Of a stretch of DNA of 40,868 nt, positions 8,201-16,795 are shown piece by piece (within the stretch, counting starts at the first letter, position 1; each line of letters starts with the position of its first letter). Below the pieces are notes generated by a model. It saw nothing but the letters and a program-made list of their open reading frames with translations, did not search any database and was not told the origin of the DNA. The stretch lies in contig RBWT01000062.1 of the NCBI GenBank assembly GCA_004010275.1, positions 1 through 40,868 of the forward strand, given 5' to 3'. The position numbers and the translations under genes were made by a program. The stretch comes from Streptomyces huasconensis (GTDB lineage: Bacteria; Actinomycetota; Actinomycetes; Streptomycetales; Streptomycetaceae).

Positions 8201-10121
8201 GTACACGGGTGCCGGACTGCTGCGCCACACGCCGGAAGCACGGGCGAGAGCCCAGCTTTTCTGGGCTCACGAAACGCAGCAGGAGGAGCGGGAACTCTGG
8301 ACGCGGCGCGCGGTGTCGCTGGCCCGCGCCCGGGACACCTTCGGCCTCACACCCGCCATCGACGACCTGTGCGCGGAGCTCACCGAGAAGATCGGCGCAC
8401 CGGCGGCCACGTATCTCTTCGAGGAACTCACCACCGGGCCCGCCGGTTTCGTCACCACGGAGCCCACTCGCGCTCTGCTGGACAAGTTCCGACGGGCCGT
8501 GGACAGTTCCGCCTACGAGCACGACCTCACCGGAATCAAGGACCTCGGAGCCCGGCGGCAGTTGGTCGAGGCGTGGCTGTCCTCATACCTGGCTGCCACG
8601 GGCGGGGACGGTGACGACCTGGCCGAGGCGGTCGCCGTCGAACTCTGCCCCGATCTGGAGCGCTACGACCATGCCGCCCCCCTCACGGAGACTGTCGACG
8701 GGCTCCTCGGCACCCACCCCCGCATCGAGCAGCGGCGCCTCACCGTACGTATCGACGAACTCCTCGCCCGTGCGAGGGCGTTCCGCACGCAGACGCTGCC
8801 GGGCTTTCGCGCCTACCAGGCCCGGCGCGCCGAACTCGTCACGGCAGAGAAGGCCCGGCTGCGCCTGGACGAATACCGCCCCAAAGTCATGTCCTCCTTT
8901 GTACGCAACCAGCTCATCGACGAGGTGTACCTGCCGCTCATCGGCGACAGTCTCAACAAGCAGTTCGGTGCGGGGGGCGGCCTGCTGCTGCTCGTCTCCC
9001 CGCCCGGGTACGGCAAGACGACCCTCATCGAATACGTCGCCGACCGCCTCGGCCTGGTCCTCGTCAAGGTGAACGGCCCCGCGCTGGGACACGGCGTCAC
9101 CTCGCTCGACCCGGCCGAGGCCCCGAACGCGACGGCCCGCCAAGAGATCGAGAAGGTCAACTTCGCGCTGGAGGCCGGCAACAACGTCCTCCTCTACCTT
9201 GACGACATCCAGCACACAGCGCCCGAGCTGCTGCAGAAGTTCATCTCGCTCTGCGACGCCCAGCGCCGCATGGAAGGCGTCTGGGACGGCACGCCGCGTA
9301 CGTACGACCTGCGCGGCAAGCGCTTCGCCGTCTGCATGGCGGGCAACCCCTACACCGAGTCGGGCGCCCGCTTCCGCATCCCCGACATGCTGGCCAACCG
9401 TGCCGACGTCTGGAACCTCGGCGACGTCCTCACCGGCAAGGAGGACGCCTTCGCCATGAGCTTCGTGGAGAACGCCCTCACCGCCAACCCCGTCCTCGCC
9501 CCGCTCGCCGGACGCGACCGGGCCGACCTGGACCTGCTGATCCGTCTGGCCGAGGACGACCCGGCAGCCCACCCCGACCAGCTCACCCACCCCTACGCTC
9601 CCGCCGAGCTGGAGCGCATCCTCACCATACTCCGGCACCTGCTCACCGCCCGCGCCACGGTCCTCGCGGTCAACGCCGCCTACATCGCCTCCGCGGGCCA
9701 GTCGGAGGACACCCGCACCGAACCGCCTTTCCAACTCCAGGGCTCCTACCGCAACATGAACAAGATCGCCGCCCGGATCGACCCCGTCATGAACGACGCC
9801 GAAGTCACCGCCCTCATCGACGACCACCACACCGGAGAGGCCCAGACCCTCACCACCGGAGCCGAGGCCAACCTCCTGAAACTCGCCGAACTGCGCGGCA
9901 CCCTCACCCCCGAGCAAACCGACCGCTGGACCGAGATCAAGACCGCACACGTCCGTTCCCACAGGCTCGGCGGCACCGACGACGACCCACTGGCCCGCGC
10001 CGTCGCCGCCCTTGCCCTCCTCGCCGACCGCGCCGCCTCCATCGAGGCGGCCATCACCCGAGCCGTCGATCCGCGGCACGCGCTCGCCAACCCGGCGGCA
10101 CGGCACGCCAGCCGCTCATGA
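5283..10121 (+). CDS. Giant AAA+ ATPase of the 'DNA repair ATPase' (DUF3686-like) type
   Basis: A 1,612-residue protein; the ATG at 5283 is preceded by GGAAGGGGAG. The N-terminal 440 residues or so are beta-rich. The middle (about 460-880) is dominated by long charged helices likely to form coiled coils. The C-terminal third holds an AAA+ module with Walker A SPPGYGKTT at about 1239-1247, Walker B VLLYLDDIQ at about 1301-1309, and a sensor-like CMAGNPYTESGARFRIPDM. The MoxR-like helix order suggests a ring-forming remodelling ATPase. Proteins of this length are commonly annotated as DNA repair ATPases, but I see no nuclease or DNA-binding motif that proves this. Its consistent position after flotillin and an OB-fold membrane protein suggests work at the membrane. 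No truncation is seen. Confidence 0.75.
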   Translation: MESASGLDAGTYEVLRDRLTAQARQLADRATALNDRRVALFGSTELTLTGTQSIHTEQPGVPRDIIAIGDTLLFGYNAAHTGARPEIALGDVLALFDRDLNRLSDEAIPGLLDDPAFVREFSALFRYYRDARLLQLRHVDGKILAIFQTGEKTEDIRVLRWALTGDRRTEFLDARGDRDHVFPPSHDFTWTEATREDHVLGRHPHISIGDDVFVGTAGGTLTIKVENDTESEHSLYAEPVDEPLQSLADADVAYARVGALILLRVRPYKENTWRHFVFNSLTQTVVRLDGIGQACRRLPEDQGIVFPGGYCLATGIHKTFDALDTAGLEFERAVRSPNGEDVLFAFYAREEGRSLLLPYNMIRKEIATPLPCHGYALFDDGTLTVLRADSDEPARVHPLHSWQSPYVSDTYAASCPAGEGPVARIGNADLVRGISDCLSIARAVTETTPTAEVYQTLAASCVRAADSYHWLDDSAVGDLRTPLDAVRATAEQVLAEFETVQALTRQAADALAESSSHITALVRRIRGEAPLSATEWVERLTELHRARGRLLTLKDLRYADAARIDELAEDLVADIASAGQRAITFLERPDAFAALHGDIEQLTADADALTTTAGAAPLAERLQELTERLQSVTEIVAGLDIGDATVRTAILERISQVLAGVNRARATLDARRRALTATEGRAEFAAEFSLLGQAVTAALAAATTPESCDDQLARLLLQLENLEGRFSESDDFLAELDSKRAEFYEAFSSRKQTLADTRARHAERLVTSAARVLDTIARRLGTLASSDEINTYFSSDPMVGKVHRTIDELRELDDQGRAEELEGRLKAARQEAARTLRDRTELYADGGDTIRLGRHRFAVNTQPLDLTLVPAAEGAGMSFALTGTDYRSTVTDPAFVELRPYWNQLLPSETTEVYRAEHLAARLFDEHGPEALLDADDLPALVRAAAEAAYDEGYERGVHDHDASQILGALLRLYTGAGLLRHTPEARARAQLFWAHETQQEERELWTRRAVSLARARDTFGLTPAIDDLCAELTEKIGAPAATYLFEELTTGPAGFVTTEPTRALLDKFRRAVDSSAYEHDLTGIKDLGARRQLVEAWLSSYLAATGGDGDDLAEAVAVELCPDLERYDHAAPLTETVDGLLGTHPRIEQRRLTVRIDELLARARAFRTQTLPGFRAYQARRAELVTAEKARLRLDEYRPKVMSSFVRNQLIDEVYLPLIGDSLNKQFGAGGGLLLLVSPPGYGKTTLIEYVADRLGLVLVKVNGPALGHGVTSLDPAEAPNATARQEIEKVNFALEAGNNVLLYLDDIQHTAPELLQKFISLCDAQRRMEGVWDGTPRTYDLRGKRFAVCMAGNPYTESGARFRIPDMLANRADVWNLGDVLTGKEDAFAMSFVENALTANPVLAPLAGRDRADLDLLIRLAEDDPAAHPDQLTHPYAPAELERILTILRHLLTARATVLAVNAAYIASAGQSEDTRTEPPFQLQGSYRNMNKIAARIDPVMNDAEVTALIDDHHTGEAQTLTTGAEANLLKLAELRGTLTPEQTDRWTEIKTAHVRSHRLGGTDDDPLARAVAALALLADRAASIEAAITRAVDPRHALANPAARHASRS

Positions 10122-10201
10122 CGAGCCCCGACCGACGCGTCGTCCCTGCCGGCGCTGCGCTAGAAAGAGGCCCACGGGCCAGTAGCAGACCGGGGATGAA
10201 T

Positions 10202-11260
10202 ATGGCGACTCACGACGTACCCAAGGATTTTATGCAGGGGTATGTGCGAATCGTCGCCGATGCCTCTGCAACAGGCCGTCGGCTGACCCGCGACGAGTTG
10301 ATCTCACGCCGGGTGTTGGGGGAGCAGGCGGCTGAGGCCGGTTATGGTCTGCGGGAACTCGTCGGCGCCCACCTCGCGGCACTGAGAGCCGAGTGGCCGG
10401 GCAAGGGTGTATCCGCCGAGAGTGTTCTCGCCGCCGCGGAGCAGGCAGTGGATGCCTTCGCGGAGGGGCACGAACGTGCCCAGCGCGTAGCGATCCGGCA
10501 AGAGATCGCCGCACGGCGCGAGTTCGTCGACGACCTGCTCTACGGGCGCAGCGATCTCGGCCTGCTCGCCGAGCGGGCGGAACGCTTTGGACTACGGCTG
10601 GCCCACGAACACGCGGTGGCCGTCGCCCAAGGCGACATCGCGTATGACGAAAGCGACGCCGTGCCACGCGAGGTCGAGCGCGCTCTGATCGGCCGGTTCG
10701 GCGACCGCAGTATCCTGCTCACCACCAAAGACGGCCGACTCATCTGTGTCGCCCCCGGCGACCAGAACGAGGTGTTGGCCTACTTCGCCAAGCAGGCGTA
10801 CGCCGCCACCGACGGCGGCCGGGTCGCCATCGGCCGCCCGCAGCCCGGCCCCGGCGGTGTCGTCCAGTCGTACGAGGAAGCCCTCAACGCCCTGGACCTC
10901 GCCGAGCGCCTGGAACTGGGCGACCCCGTGCTGCACGCGGCCGACCTGCTCGTCTACCCGGTCCTGACCCGTGACCGGCAGGCCATGGCAGACCTAGTGC
11001 TCAGTGCCCTTGGCCCCCTGCGGCAGGCCCGCGGCGGAGCGCAGCCACTCATCGACACGCTCGCCGCGTACTTCGACTCGGGCTGCGTTGCGGCTGAGGC
11101 GGCGCGTCGGCTGTCGTTGAGCGTGCGCGCCCTGACGTATCGCCTGGAGCGCATCCACAAGCTGACCGGCGCCAACCCGGCGGATGCCATGCACCGTTAC
11201 ACACTTCAGACAGCTGTCATCGGCGCGCGTCTACTCGATTGGCCGGATCGTCAGTTCTGA
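10202..11260 (+). CDS. PucR/CdaR-family transcriptional regulator
   Basis: About 352 residues. I chose the ATG at 10202 because GGGG lies 6 bases before it and the protein sequence becomes structured from there. The frame is open back to an ATG at 10118 that overlaps the ATPase stop, so a longer, translationally coupled form is possible. The C-terminus has the PucR helix-turn-helix: LIDTLAAYFDSGCVAAEAARRLSLSVRALTYRLERIHKLTG. The middle resembles the GGDEF-like CdaR region (VQSYEEALNALDLAERL). The family responds to small molecules and often acts on neighbouring genes. It directly follows the OB-fold/flotillin/AAA+ genes and is a candidate controller of them, an inference from position only. 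Confidence 0.8.
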   Translation: MATHDVPKDFMQGYVRIVADASATGRRLTRDELISRRVLGEQAAEAGYGLRELVGAHLAALRAEWPGKGVSAESVLAAAEQAVDAFAEGHERAQRVAIRQEIAARREFVDDLLYGRSDLGLLAERAERFGLRLAHEHAVAVAQGDIAYDESDAVPREVERALIGRFGDRSILLTTKDGRLICVAPGDQNEVLAYFAKQAYAATDGGRVAIGRPQPGPGGVVQSYEEALNALDLAERLELGDPVLHAADLLVYPVLTRDRQAMADLVLSALGPLRQARGGAQPLIDTLAAYFDSGCVAAEAARRLSLSVRALTYRLERIHKLTGANPADAMHRYTLQTAVIGARLLDWPDRQF

Positions 11261-11325
11261 TGGCGCTTCGGCGGACCGGCGGACCGGCGGGCCAAGGCCG
11301 GTCGTACAACAGGCATAGGGGCTTC

Positions 11326-11354
11326 GCCGGTCCTGCACTGGCGACAGGACCGGC
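11326..11354. terminator. Bidirectional terminator candidate between convergent genes
   Basis: A perfect inverted repeat, GCCGGTCCTG (11326-11335) and CAGGACCGGC (11345-11354), has a 9-base loop. It lies between the PucR-type gene (rightward) and the phosphatase gene (leftward), whose 3' ends face each other. There is no T-run, as is usual in actinobacteria. Confidence 0.6.
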
Positions 11355-11394
11355 AGGCCCGGCACTACGATGACCGGCACGGCGCGCTTGCCGA

Positions 11395-12474
11395 TCAGAG
11401 TGCAAGGCCTTCCGAGTCGGGCCCTTGGCAGCGCAGCAGAAGCATGGCCGCATCGTCATGCAACGGCCCCCCGGTATGACGCACAACCTCGGCCCGGATC
11501 GCGTCGAGAGCCGCCTGCGGATCATGCGCCTTCAGCAGGGAGGAGTGCTCCGCCAGTGGGTAGAAGGCGCCGGTATCGTCCCGGGCCTCGCTGACGCCGT
11601 CGGTATAGAGCAGTACTTGGTCGCCCGGCCTGAAGTCCGTCTCGTACGGCTGCGGACCGGCGACCTCGTGGAGGCAGACCCCTAGGGGCAGCGCGTACCT
11701 GGGCGGCTCGGGGAAACGGGTCGTGCCGTCGGCCTGTACAAGCATGGGCGCGGGGTGGCCGTAATTGAGCAGGGTGATCGTGGGCCGGTCGGCCACCTCG
11801 GCGAGGATCGCCGTCACAAACTTCTCACCATGCAGTTCACGGTTGACGACTCGTTCCACCCGCGCGCCGACGCCGGTAAGGTCCGGCTCTTCGTGCGCGG
11901 CTTCGCGGAAAGCGCCCAGAACGAGGGCGGTGGTTTCCACAGCCCCCAGCCCCTTGCCCTGAACGTCACCCACGATGACGCGCACTCCGTAAGGAGAGGC
12001 GACAACTTCGTAGAGATCGCCACCGATGCGAGCCTCGGCATCCGCTGACGTGTAGGACGAGGCGATCCGCAGAGAACCGGCGCTCCGTGGCACCGGACGC
12101 AGCAGCACCCGCTGGGCTACCTCCGCGATCGACCGGACGCTGGCCAACTCCGCCTCTCGGCGCTGCCGCATCACCGCCGCCGCGATGCCGGCCGCGGTCA
12201 CCCCAGCCACTGAGGCCATGGCGGTATGCAGGCGACGCTGGGAGTAGGACTCGTTGTACACGCCGAGCGCTGTACACAGCGCCAGCGCCATGGCACCGAT
12301 GAGAGCCGTGCGCCGCCAACCCCCTACCAGGCCGGCGAAGGCAGGTCCGAGCGACACCAGGGGCAGATAACCGACGCCCGGACCGGCACCGACGTCCACT
12401 GCGGCGACGACCGCCATGACGGCGAAGGGAAGGATGGCCAGAACAGTGAGGTGTGGCGCTTTGCGGTCCGGCAT
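11395..12474 (-). CDS. Membrane PP2C/SpoIIE-type serine/threonine phosphatase
   Basis: A 359-residue protein. Residues 8-100 contain three to four membrane segments (VLAILPFAVMAVVAAV; LIGAMALALCTALGV; SVAGVTAAGIAAAV). A short linker helix leads to a SpoIIE-type PP2C domain from about 125. Metal-binding signatures are visible: GGDLYEV at 151-157, GDVQGKG at 169-175, LLYTDGVSEARD near 293 and HDDAAMLLL near the end. Streptomyces has many such membrane phosphatases; known relatives dephosphorylate anti-sigma factor antagonists. There is no PAS or GAF sensor domain, so input probably comes through the membrane part. A degraded STAS gene lies far away at 35830, but no link between them is implied. 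Confidence 0.88.
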   Translation of the reverse strand: MPDRKAPHLTVLAILPFAVMAVVAAVDVGAGPGVGYLPLVSLGPAFAGLVGGWRRTALIGAMALALCTALGVYNESYSQRRLHTAMASVAGVTAAGIAAAVMRQRREAELASVRSIAEVAQRVLLRPVPRSAGSLRIASSYTSADAEARIGGDLYEVVASPYGVRVIVGDVQGKGLGAVETTALVLGAFREAAHEEPDLTGVGARVERVVNRELHGEKFVTAILAEVADRPTITLLNYGHPAPMLVQADGTTRFPEPPRYALPLGVCLHEVAGPQPYETDFRPGDQVLLYTDGVSEARDDTGAFYPLAEHSSLLKAHDPQAALDAIRAEVVRHTGGPLHDDAAMLLLRCQGPDSEGLAL

Positions 12475-12720
12475 GCGGTGCTCTCCGTGTGCTCCCTAGG
12501 TGACGAGCAGCCTTCCACGGCGCCCACTCTGCCTGTGAACTCTATGAAGGCTCCACCCAACCGCAGTTGTCGGGTCCTGCCTCGTTATCGAATCGCAGCA
12601 GCCGAGCAGCGGCATGCGCGCTGTTCGGCCTGCCAGAGCGGTGACTCGCTGCTCACCTGGGTGTCATCGGAATCGGGCCGAGCGGCAGCGGAGTACGACG
12701 AGCTGGGGGACGCCGCCGGC

Positions 12721-14178
12721 TCAGGAGCCCGACATGACGTCCCCGAACATGGGGTCGTCGCCCGACTTCCCGATGCCGACGGCCGAGGCGCCGAAGCTCA
12801 CCGCGCCGGTGGTCGTGACGCCCTTGGTGGAGCCGCGCAGGACCCAGGCGGCGCCGTCGTCGCTGTTCTCGCCGCCCGCGCCCACCGACAGGTCGGCACG
12901 GCCGTCCTTGTCGTGGTCGGTGAGGTGGACGGCCGTGCCGAACATGTCCGACTGTTCATTGGCGCCCGGGACGCCCTCGGTGCCCTGGTGGAAGGACTGC
13001 GCACCGGTGCCCGTGAGGCCGGAGGCGCCGCCGCGCAGCACCCAGACGTTGCCGGCGTGGCTCGCGGAGCCGACGGTCTCGAAAACCGCGCTGACGGCGA
13101 GATCCGGGTATTCGTCGCCGTTGACATCGCCTGCGGCGAGTGCGGCACCGAACAGGTCCATGGACTCGTCCGCTCCTGGCACGCCTGCGGTGGCCTGGCT
13201 GAATGTGGCGCTGCGCGTGGTGCTGACACCTGTCCCGTCGCCGTAGAACACGGTGACGTAGCCACCCTCGGCCGTCTGGTCGCCGATGCTGGCGGAGTCG
13301 GTGCCGACGACCAGGTCGTCGTGGCCGTCGCGGTCGAAGTCGGCCACCGTGAGCGCGCTCGCGTAGCCCTGACCTGCCTCGGTCTGCAGCGTGGGCCCGG
13401 TCGGGGCGCCCCGGTACACGTAGTTGCCCTTGGAGGAGGACACCACTACGTCGTCCGTCCCGTCGTCGTCGAAGTCCCCGGCGGCCAGGTGGACGGCGCC
13501 GTTGGGGTACGCGCCGGACTCGACCTGCGTGTCCAGGCGCAGCTTCCCGGCCGCGCCATGGGCCTTGGTGAAGCCGCCCTTGAAGATCCACACGTCCTTG
13601 CCGGTGGAACCGACCACCAGATCGGTCTTGCCATCGCCGGTGAAGTCACCGACCGCGAGGGACTGGCCGAACCGGTCGTGGCCCGACGCGTTCGGGTCGC
13701 TGACCGTCGTACCGCCGGACAGGCCGGACGAGCCGCCCCACAGGATCGTCACCGAACCGCCGTCGGCGTCGCCGCTGACGTCCTCCAGTGGCGTGCCCAC
13801 GACGAGGTCGCCGTAGCCGTCGTCGTTGAGGTCACCGTGCGCGAGTTCGGTGCCGAAGCGGTCGGAGGCCTCCGAGGCACCCGGCACCCCCGCGGAACTC
13901 TGCGACGTGGCCTTGTGGCGTCCGGCGCTGACACCGCTGGAGGAGCCATAGTTGACGACCACGGCGCCCGCCTTCGCCTTGCCGCCCGCGACGGCACCCG
14001 GAGCGCCGGTTGCCAAGTCCCGGTACCCATCACCGTTGAAGTCGTCGGCGAGACCCGAGGGGGCGGCGCTCGCGCTCCCGGGCACCGCGATGATCAGCCC
14101 ACCGGCCAAAGCGGCGGCAACAACGGTGGCACCCAGGACTGCGGGACGCCGGAAGCTCTTGTGACGGGGGCGGGACAT
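12721..14178 (-). CDS. Secreted FG-GAP repeat (integrin-alpha-like beta-propeller) protein
   Basis: A 485-residue protein. The ATG at 14178 is preceded by GGAGAGG. It has an N-terminal signal peptide (basic start, hydrophobic core VLGATVVAAALAGGLIIAV, then SASA before the mature part). About seven FG-GAP repeats follow, each with a calcium-loop-like Asp motif: DFNGDGYRDL, DLNDDGYGDL, DFTGDGKTDL, DFDDDGTDD, DFDRDGHDDL, DVNGDEYPDL and DHDKDGRADL. Such repeats fold as a seven-bladed propeller that binds calcium and mediates extracellular binding. No sorting signal or catalytic domain is visible. It is transcribed alone; 246 bases separate it from the phosphatase gene. Confidence 0.88.
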   Translation of the reverse strand: MSRPRHKSFRRPAVLGATVVAAALAGGLIIAVPGSASAAPSGLADDFNGDGYRDLATGAPGAVAGGKAKAGAVVVNYGSSSGVSAGRHKATSQSSAGVPGASEASDRFGTELAHGDLNDDGYGDLVVGTPLEDVSGDADGGSVTILWGGSSGLSGGTTVSDPNASGHDRFGQSLAVGDFTGDGKTDLVVGSTGKDVWIFKGGFTKAHGAAGKLRLDTQVESGAYPNGAVHLAAGDFDDDGTDDVVVSSSKGNYVYRGAPTGPTLQTEAGQGYASALTVADFDRDGHDDLVVGTDSASIGDQTAEGGYVTVFYGDGTGVSTTRSATFSQATAGVPGADESMDLFGAALAAGDVNGDEYPDLAVSAVFETVGSASHAGNVWVLRGGASGLTGTGAQSFHQGTEGVPGANEQSDMFGTAVHLTDHDKDGRADLSVGAGGENSDDGAAWVLRGSTKGVTTTGAVSFGASAVGIGKSGDDPMFGDVMSGS

Positions 14179-14747
14179 AAGTACCTCTCCAGTTCGTGAA
14201 CACGATCATGGAGATGACCTCTGACCAGCCAAAAGGGTTGTACGCGAAGAGGGAACCAGTTGAGAGGGCCGCATCGCCCAGCACCTCGGAACTTCGGGCT
14301 TCGAGGCCGAGAGCTGTGCGGAAACCGGTGAGCAACTTGCACGAGACGGTGACCGCCCACGCGCAAATGGATCCGGTCGAAACGCGCCACGCCATGCTCT
14401 GTCTCCTCGCCGGTCACATCCGCGCTCCCGTTCTTGGCCACCGGCTCTGCGCCCGATTACGGGCACAGCGCTGTCTCTGCCGCAGGGTGTGCCTGTGCCT
14501 GGACGGATCAGCGGGAATGGCTGCGGCTGGCACAGGTGACATTCACGCCGATTACATGACGCGCACGTGTCGACATCTTCGGCAGCGAGGGGCCCAACCA
14601 GCACCGGCCCGTTGCTGATCATGCATGCGCCTTGCGGAGTGCAGCCCTGCGGGCGCTACGGCGAATAAGTGTCCGATGAACGGATCAGGCCCTCTGAATA
14701 ACGGTCTGGTTTCGTTCGCTGGGAGTTTCGAATATTACGCATGGTGA
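14179..14747. other. Intergenic region between divergent genes, no supported gene
   Basis: This lies between the FG-GAP gene (leftward) and the alanine symporter gene (rightward). Open frames of about 140 codons exist on both strands but they are unstructured and lack ribosome sites. The region near 14700-14760 is unusually AT-rich for this chromosome (around GAATATTACG), which fits a promoter zone. Confidence 0.4.
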
Positions 14748-14763
14748 TGTGATCTGCGTCACT
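14748..14763. promoter_or_regulatory. Crp/FNR-like operator candidate upstream of the symporter
   Basis: TGTGATCTGCGTCACT matches the classical TGTGA-N6-TCACA pattern at nine of ten defined bases. It lies about 230 bases before the symporter start, next to AT-rich sequence. Streptomyces has a Crp protein with a similar site. One match alone could be chance. Confidence 0.4.
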
Positions 14764-14994
14764 AAAGAAACCGTAAAAGTCGTGGTAGAACTGCGCAACT
14801 CCGCAGGTGGCCCCACCCCTGGCTGCAGCTCCGGAGCGGCCGGCACGCACCGGCAGTACGACCAGGGTGATCACGTTCCGAGTCCGAGGGCGCGTTATCC
14901 CAGGGTCTTCAATCGGACAACGGCGTTCGCTCAACTACCGCACATCTTCCGGCGCAATCCCCGGCGCCGGCCCTGCGCCATCGAGGTAGCCACC

Positions 14995-16536
14995 GTGTCA
15001 CTCGACTCCATCACCACCTCCGTCGACGATGCCGTCAGCGGCTTCTTCGAACCTATAGCCACCTGGCTCGGAGACGTCGTCTTCTACTCCGTCCCCGTCG
15101 GGGGTACGAAGCTGCCCCTCATCGTTGCCTGGCTCGTCATCGCAGGCCTGGTCTTCACCACCTGGTTCGGGCTGGTGCAGGTCAGGAAGTTCAAACTCGC
15201 CGTCGACGTGGTGCGCGGGAAGTACGACGAGAAGGGGTCGGCCGGTGAGGTCAACCACTTCCAGGCTCTGACCGCCGCCGTCTCAGGCACCGTCGGTCTC
15301 GGCAACATCGCCGGTGTGGCCGTGGCCGTCTCCATCGGCGGGCCCGGCGCCACCGTCTGGATGATCCTGTGTGGCCTGCTGGGCATGGCCACCAAGTTCG
15401 TCGAGGTCACCTTGGGCGTGAAGTACCGCGAGGTGCACGCCGACGGCACCGTCTCCGGCGGTCCGATGCACTACCTGCCCAAGGGCCTGGCCGACCGCTT
15501 CGGCAAGAACGGCAAGACCCTCGGCAAGATCCTGGCCGTCCTCGCCTCCTTCATGATCCTGTTCTTCGGCCTCTTCGGCGGCAACCTCTTCCAGGTCAAC
15601 CAGTCCTACGCCCAGCTCGTCTCCGTCACGGGCGGCGAGAGCGGCCTGATGGGCTCCTCCGCCGGTGCGCTGTTCTTCGGCATCCTGATCGCCGCCCTCG
15701 TCGGCATCGTGCTGCTCGGCGGCATCCGCTCGATCGCTAGCGTGACCAGCAGGCTCGTACCCGCCATGGCCGGTATCTACATCGTGGCCTGCCTGGTCGT
15801 CATCCTGGTCAACGCCTCCGCGGTACCGACCGCGATCGGCAAGATCATCGAAGGCGCGTTCAACGCTCACGGTGTGGCAGGCGGTGTCCTCGGCGCGCTG
15901 ATCATCGGCTTCCAGCGGGCCGCGTTCTCCAACGAGGCCGGCCTCGGCTCCGCCCCCATCGCGCACTCCGCGGTCAAGACCAAGCACCCCGCCAGCGAGG
16001 GCCTCGTCGCCTTGCTGGAGCCGTTCATCGACACCGTCGTCATCTGCACGATGACCGCACTGACGATCGTCATCGCCAACCCGGCCAGCTGGGTCGAGGC
16101 CCGCGAGAGCAATGGCGGGTCCATCGGCGGTGTCACCATCACCTCCGACGCCTTCGGCACCGTGATGCCCTGGTTCCCGTACATCCTCACGATCGCCGTG
16201 ATGCTGTTCGCCATCTCCACCGTGCTCACCTGGGGCTACTACTGTCTCAAGGCTTGGACGTACCTCTTCGGCCGCAGCCGGTCCAGCGAGCTGACGTTCA
16301 AGGTGCTCTACACGCTGTTCGCGGTCGCGGGCTCCCTGCTGACGCTGGAAACCCTGATCGGCATGGCCGACGCGGTGCTCTTCATGCTCGCCGTCATCAA
16401 CATCATCGGCCTGTACCTCCTCGCCCCGGTCGTCAAGCGCGAGCTGAACTCCTTCCTGGAGTTCGTCCGCGCGCACAACGCCGGTGAGGTCACCAAGGAC
16501 GACGAAGACAAGGAGTCGGTGAAGACCACCGTCTGA
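14995..16536 (+). CDS. Sodium:alanine (AGCS family) symporter
   Basis: A 513-residue, roughly 11-segment membrane protein that imports alanine or glycine with Na+. I chose the GTG at 14995 because GAGG precedes it and the protein then starts VSLDSITTSVDDAVSGFF. Family hallmarks are clear: QALTAAVSGTVGLGNIAGVAVAV, GGPGATVWMILCGLLGMATKFVEV, GGPMHYL and FSNEAGLGSAPIAHSAVKT. The last 25 residues form an acidic tail. The gene is alone and followed by a strong hairpin. Its neighbour nhaA exports Na+, so both depend on the sodium gradient, but they appear to be separate transcripts. Confidence 0.93.
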   Translation: MSLDSITTSVDDAVSGFFEPIATWLGDVVFYSVPVGGTKLPLIVAWLVIAGLVFTTWFGLVQVRKFKLAVDVVRGKYDEKGSAGEVNHFQALTAAVSGTVGLGNIAGVAVAVSIGGPGATVWMILCGLLGMATKFVEVTLGVKYREVHADGTVSGGPMHYLPKGLADRFGKNGKTLGKILAVLASFMILFFGLFGGNLFQVNQSYAQLVSVTGGESGLMGSSAGALFFGILIAALVGIVLLGGIRSIASVTSRLVPAMAGIYIVACLVVILVNASAVPTAIGKIIEGAFNAHGVAGGVLGALIIGFQRAAFSNEAGLGSAPIAHSAVKTKHPASEGLVALLEPFIDTVVICTMTALTIVIANPASWVEARESNGGSIGGVTITSDAFGTVMPWFPYILTIAVMLFAISTVLTWGYYCLKAWTYLFGRSRSSELTFKVLYTLFAVAGSLLTLETLIGMADAVLFMLAVINIIGLYLLAPVVKRELNSFLEFVRAHNAGEVTKDDEDKESVKTTV

Positions 16537-16562
16537 CCGCCCCCGCGGCCCGGCTCCTGAGC

Positions 16563-16601
16563 GGGCCCGCCCACATCTGACGCCTTGGTGTGGACGGGCC
16601 C
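16563..16601 (+). terminator. Terminator hairpin after the alanine symporter
   Basis: The arms GGGCCCGCCCACA (16563-16575) and TGTGGACGGGCCC (16589-16601) pair at 12 of 13 positions with a 13-base loop, 27 bases after the stop codon. There is no T-run. Confidence 0.7.
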
Positions 16602-16664
16602 ACTCGCCATGCCTGAACCACGTGCTCAGCAGGGAAAACGCGGCCTGGCAAGGCACGTGCAGGC

Positions 16665-16795
16665 CGGTTAGGGTGTAAAGAACGCGTCAACGATCTGCCT
16701 TGGGCGGTCATGTTCGGCGTGCGGTGTGCCGGGAAGTCTGGTCGGCGTCCTAGGGCCCCCATGCCCTCAAGTCGATGCCCTGGAGGATTTCCCCG
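16665..16795 (+). promoter_or_regulatory. nhaA leader, copy B of the antiporter leader
   Basis: It carries GTTAG, GTAAAGAACG (16675-16684), the 27-nt box (16723-16749) and a hairpin AGGGC-CCCCAT-GCCCT (16752-16767), then GGAGG 9 bases before the nhaA ATG. Box and decamer are identical to copy A at 1799-1899. The distance between decamer and box differs (38 nt here, 15 nt in copy A). The hairpin sequence differs too, but its position 2 nt after the box is the same. Conserved pairing without conserved sequence favours an RNA structure. Confidence 0.65.

Noticed and set aside
12840..14050. Tandem DNA repeat or CRISPR-like array in the FG-GAP gene
   Set aside because: The periodic similarity comes from protein FG-GAP repeats with diverged DNA; there are no constant direct repeats with unique spacers. 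I found no CRISPR array anywhere in the window.
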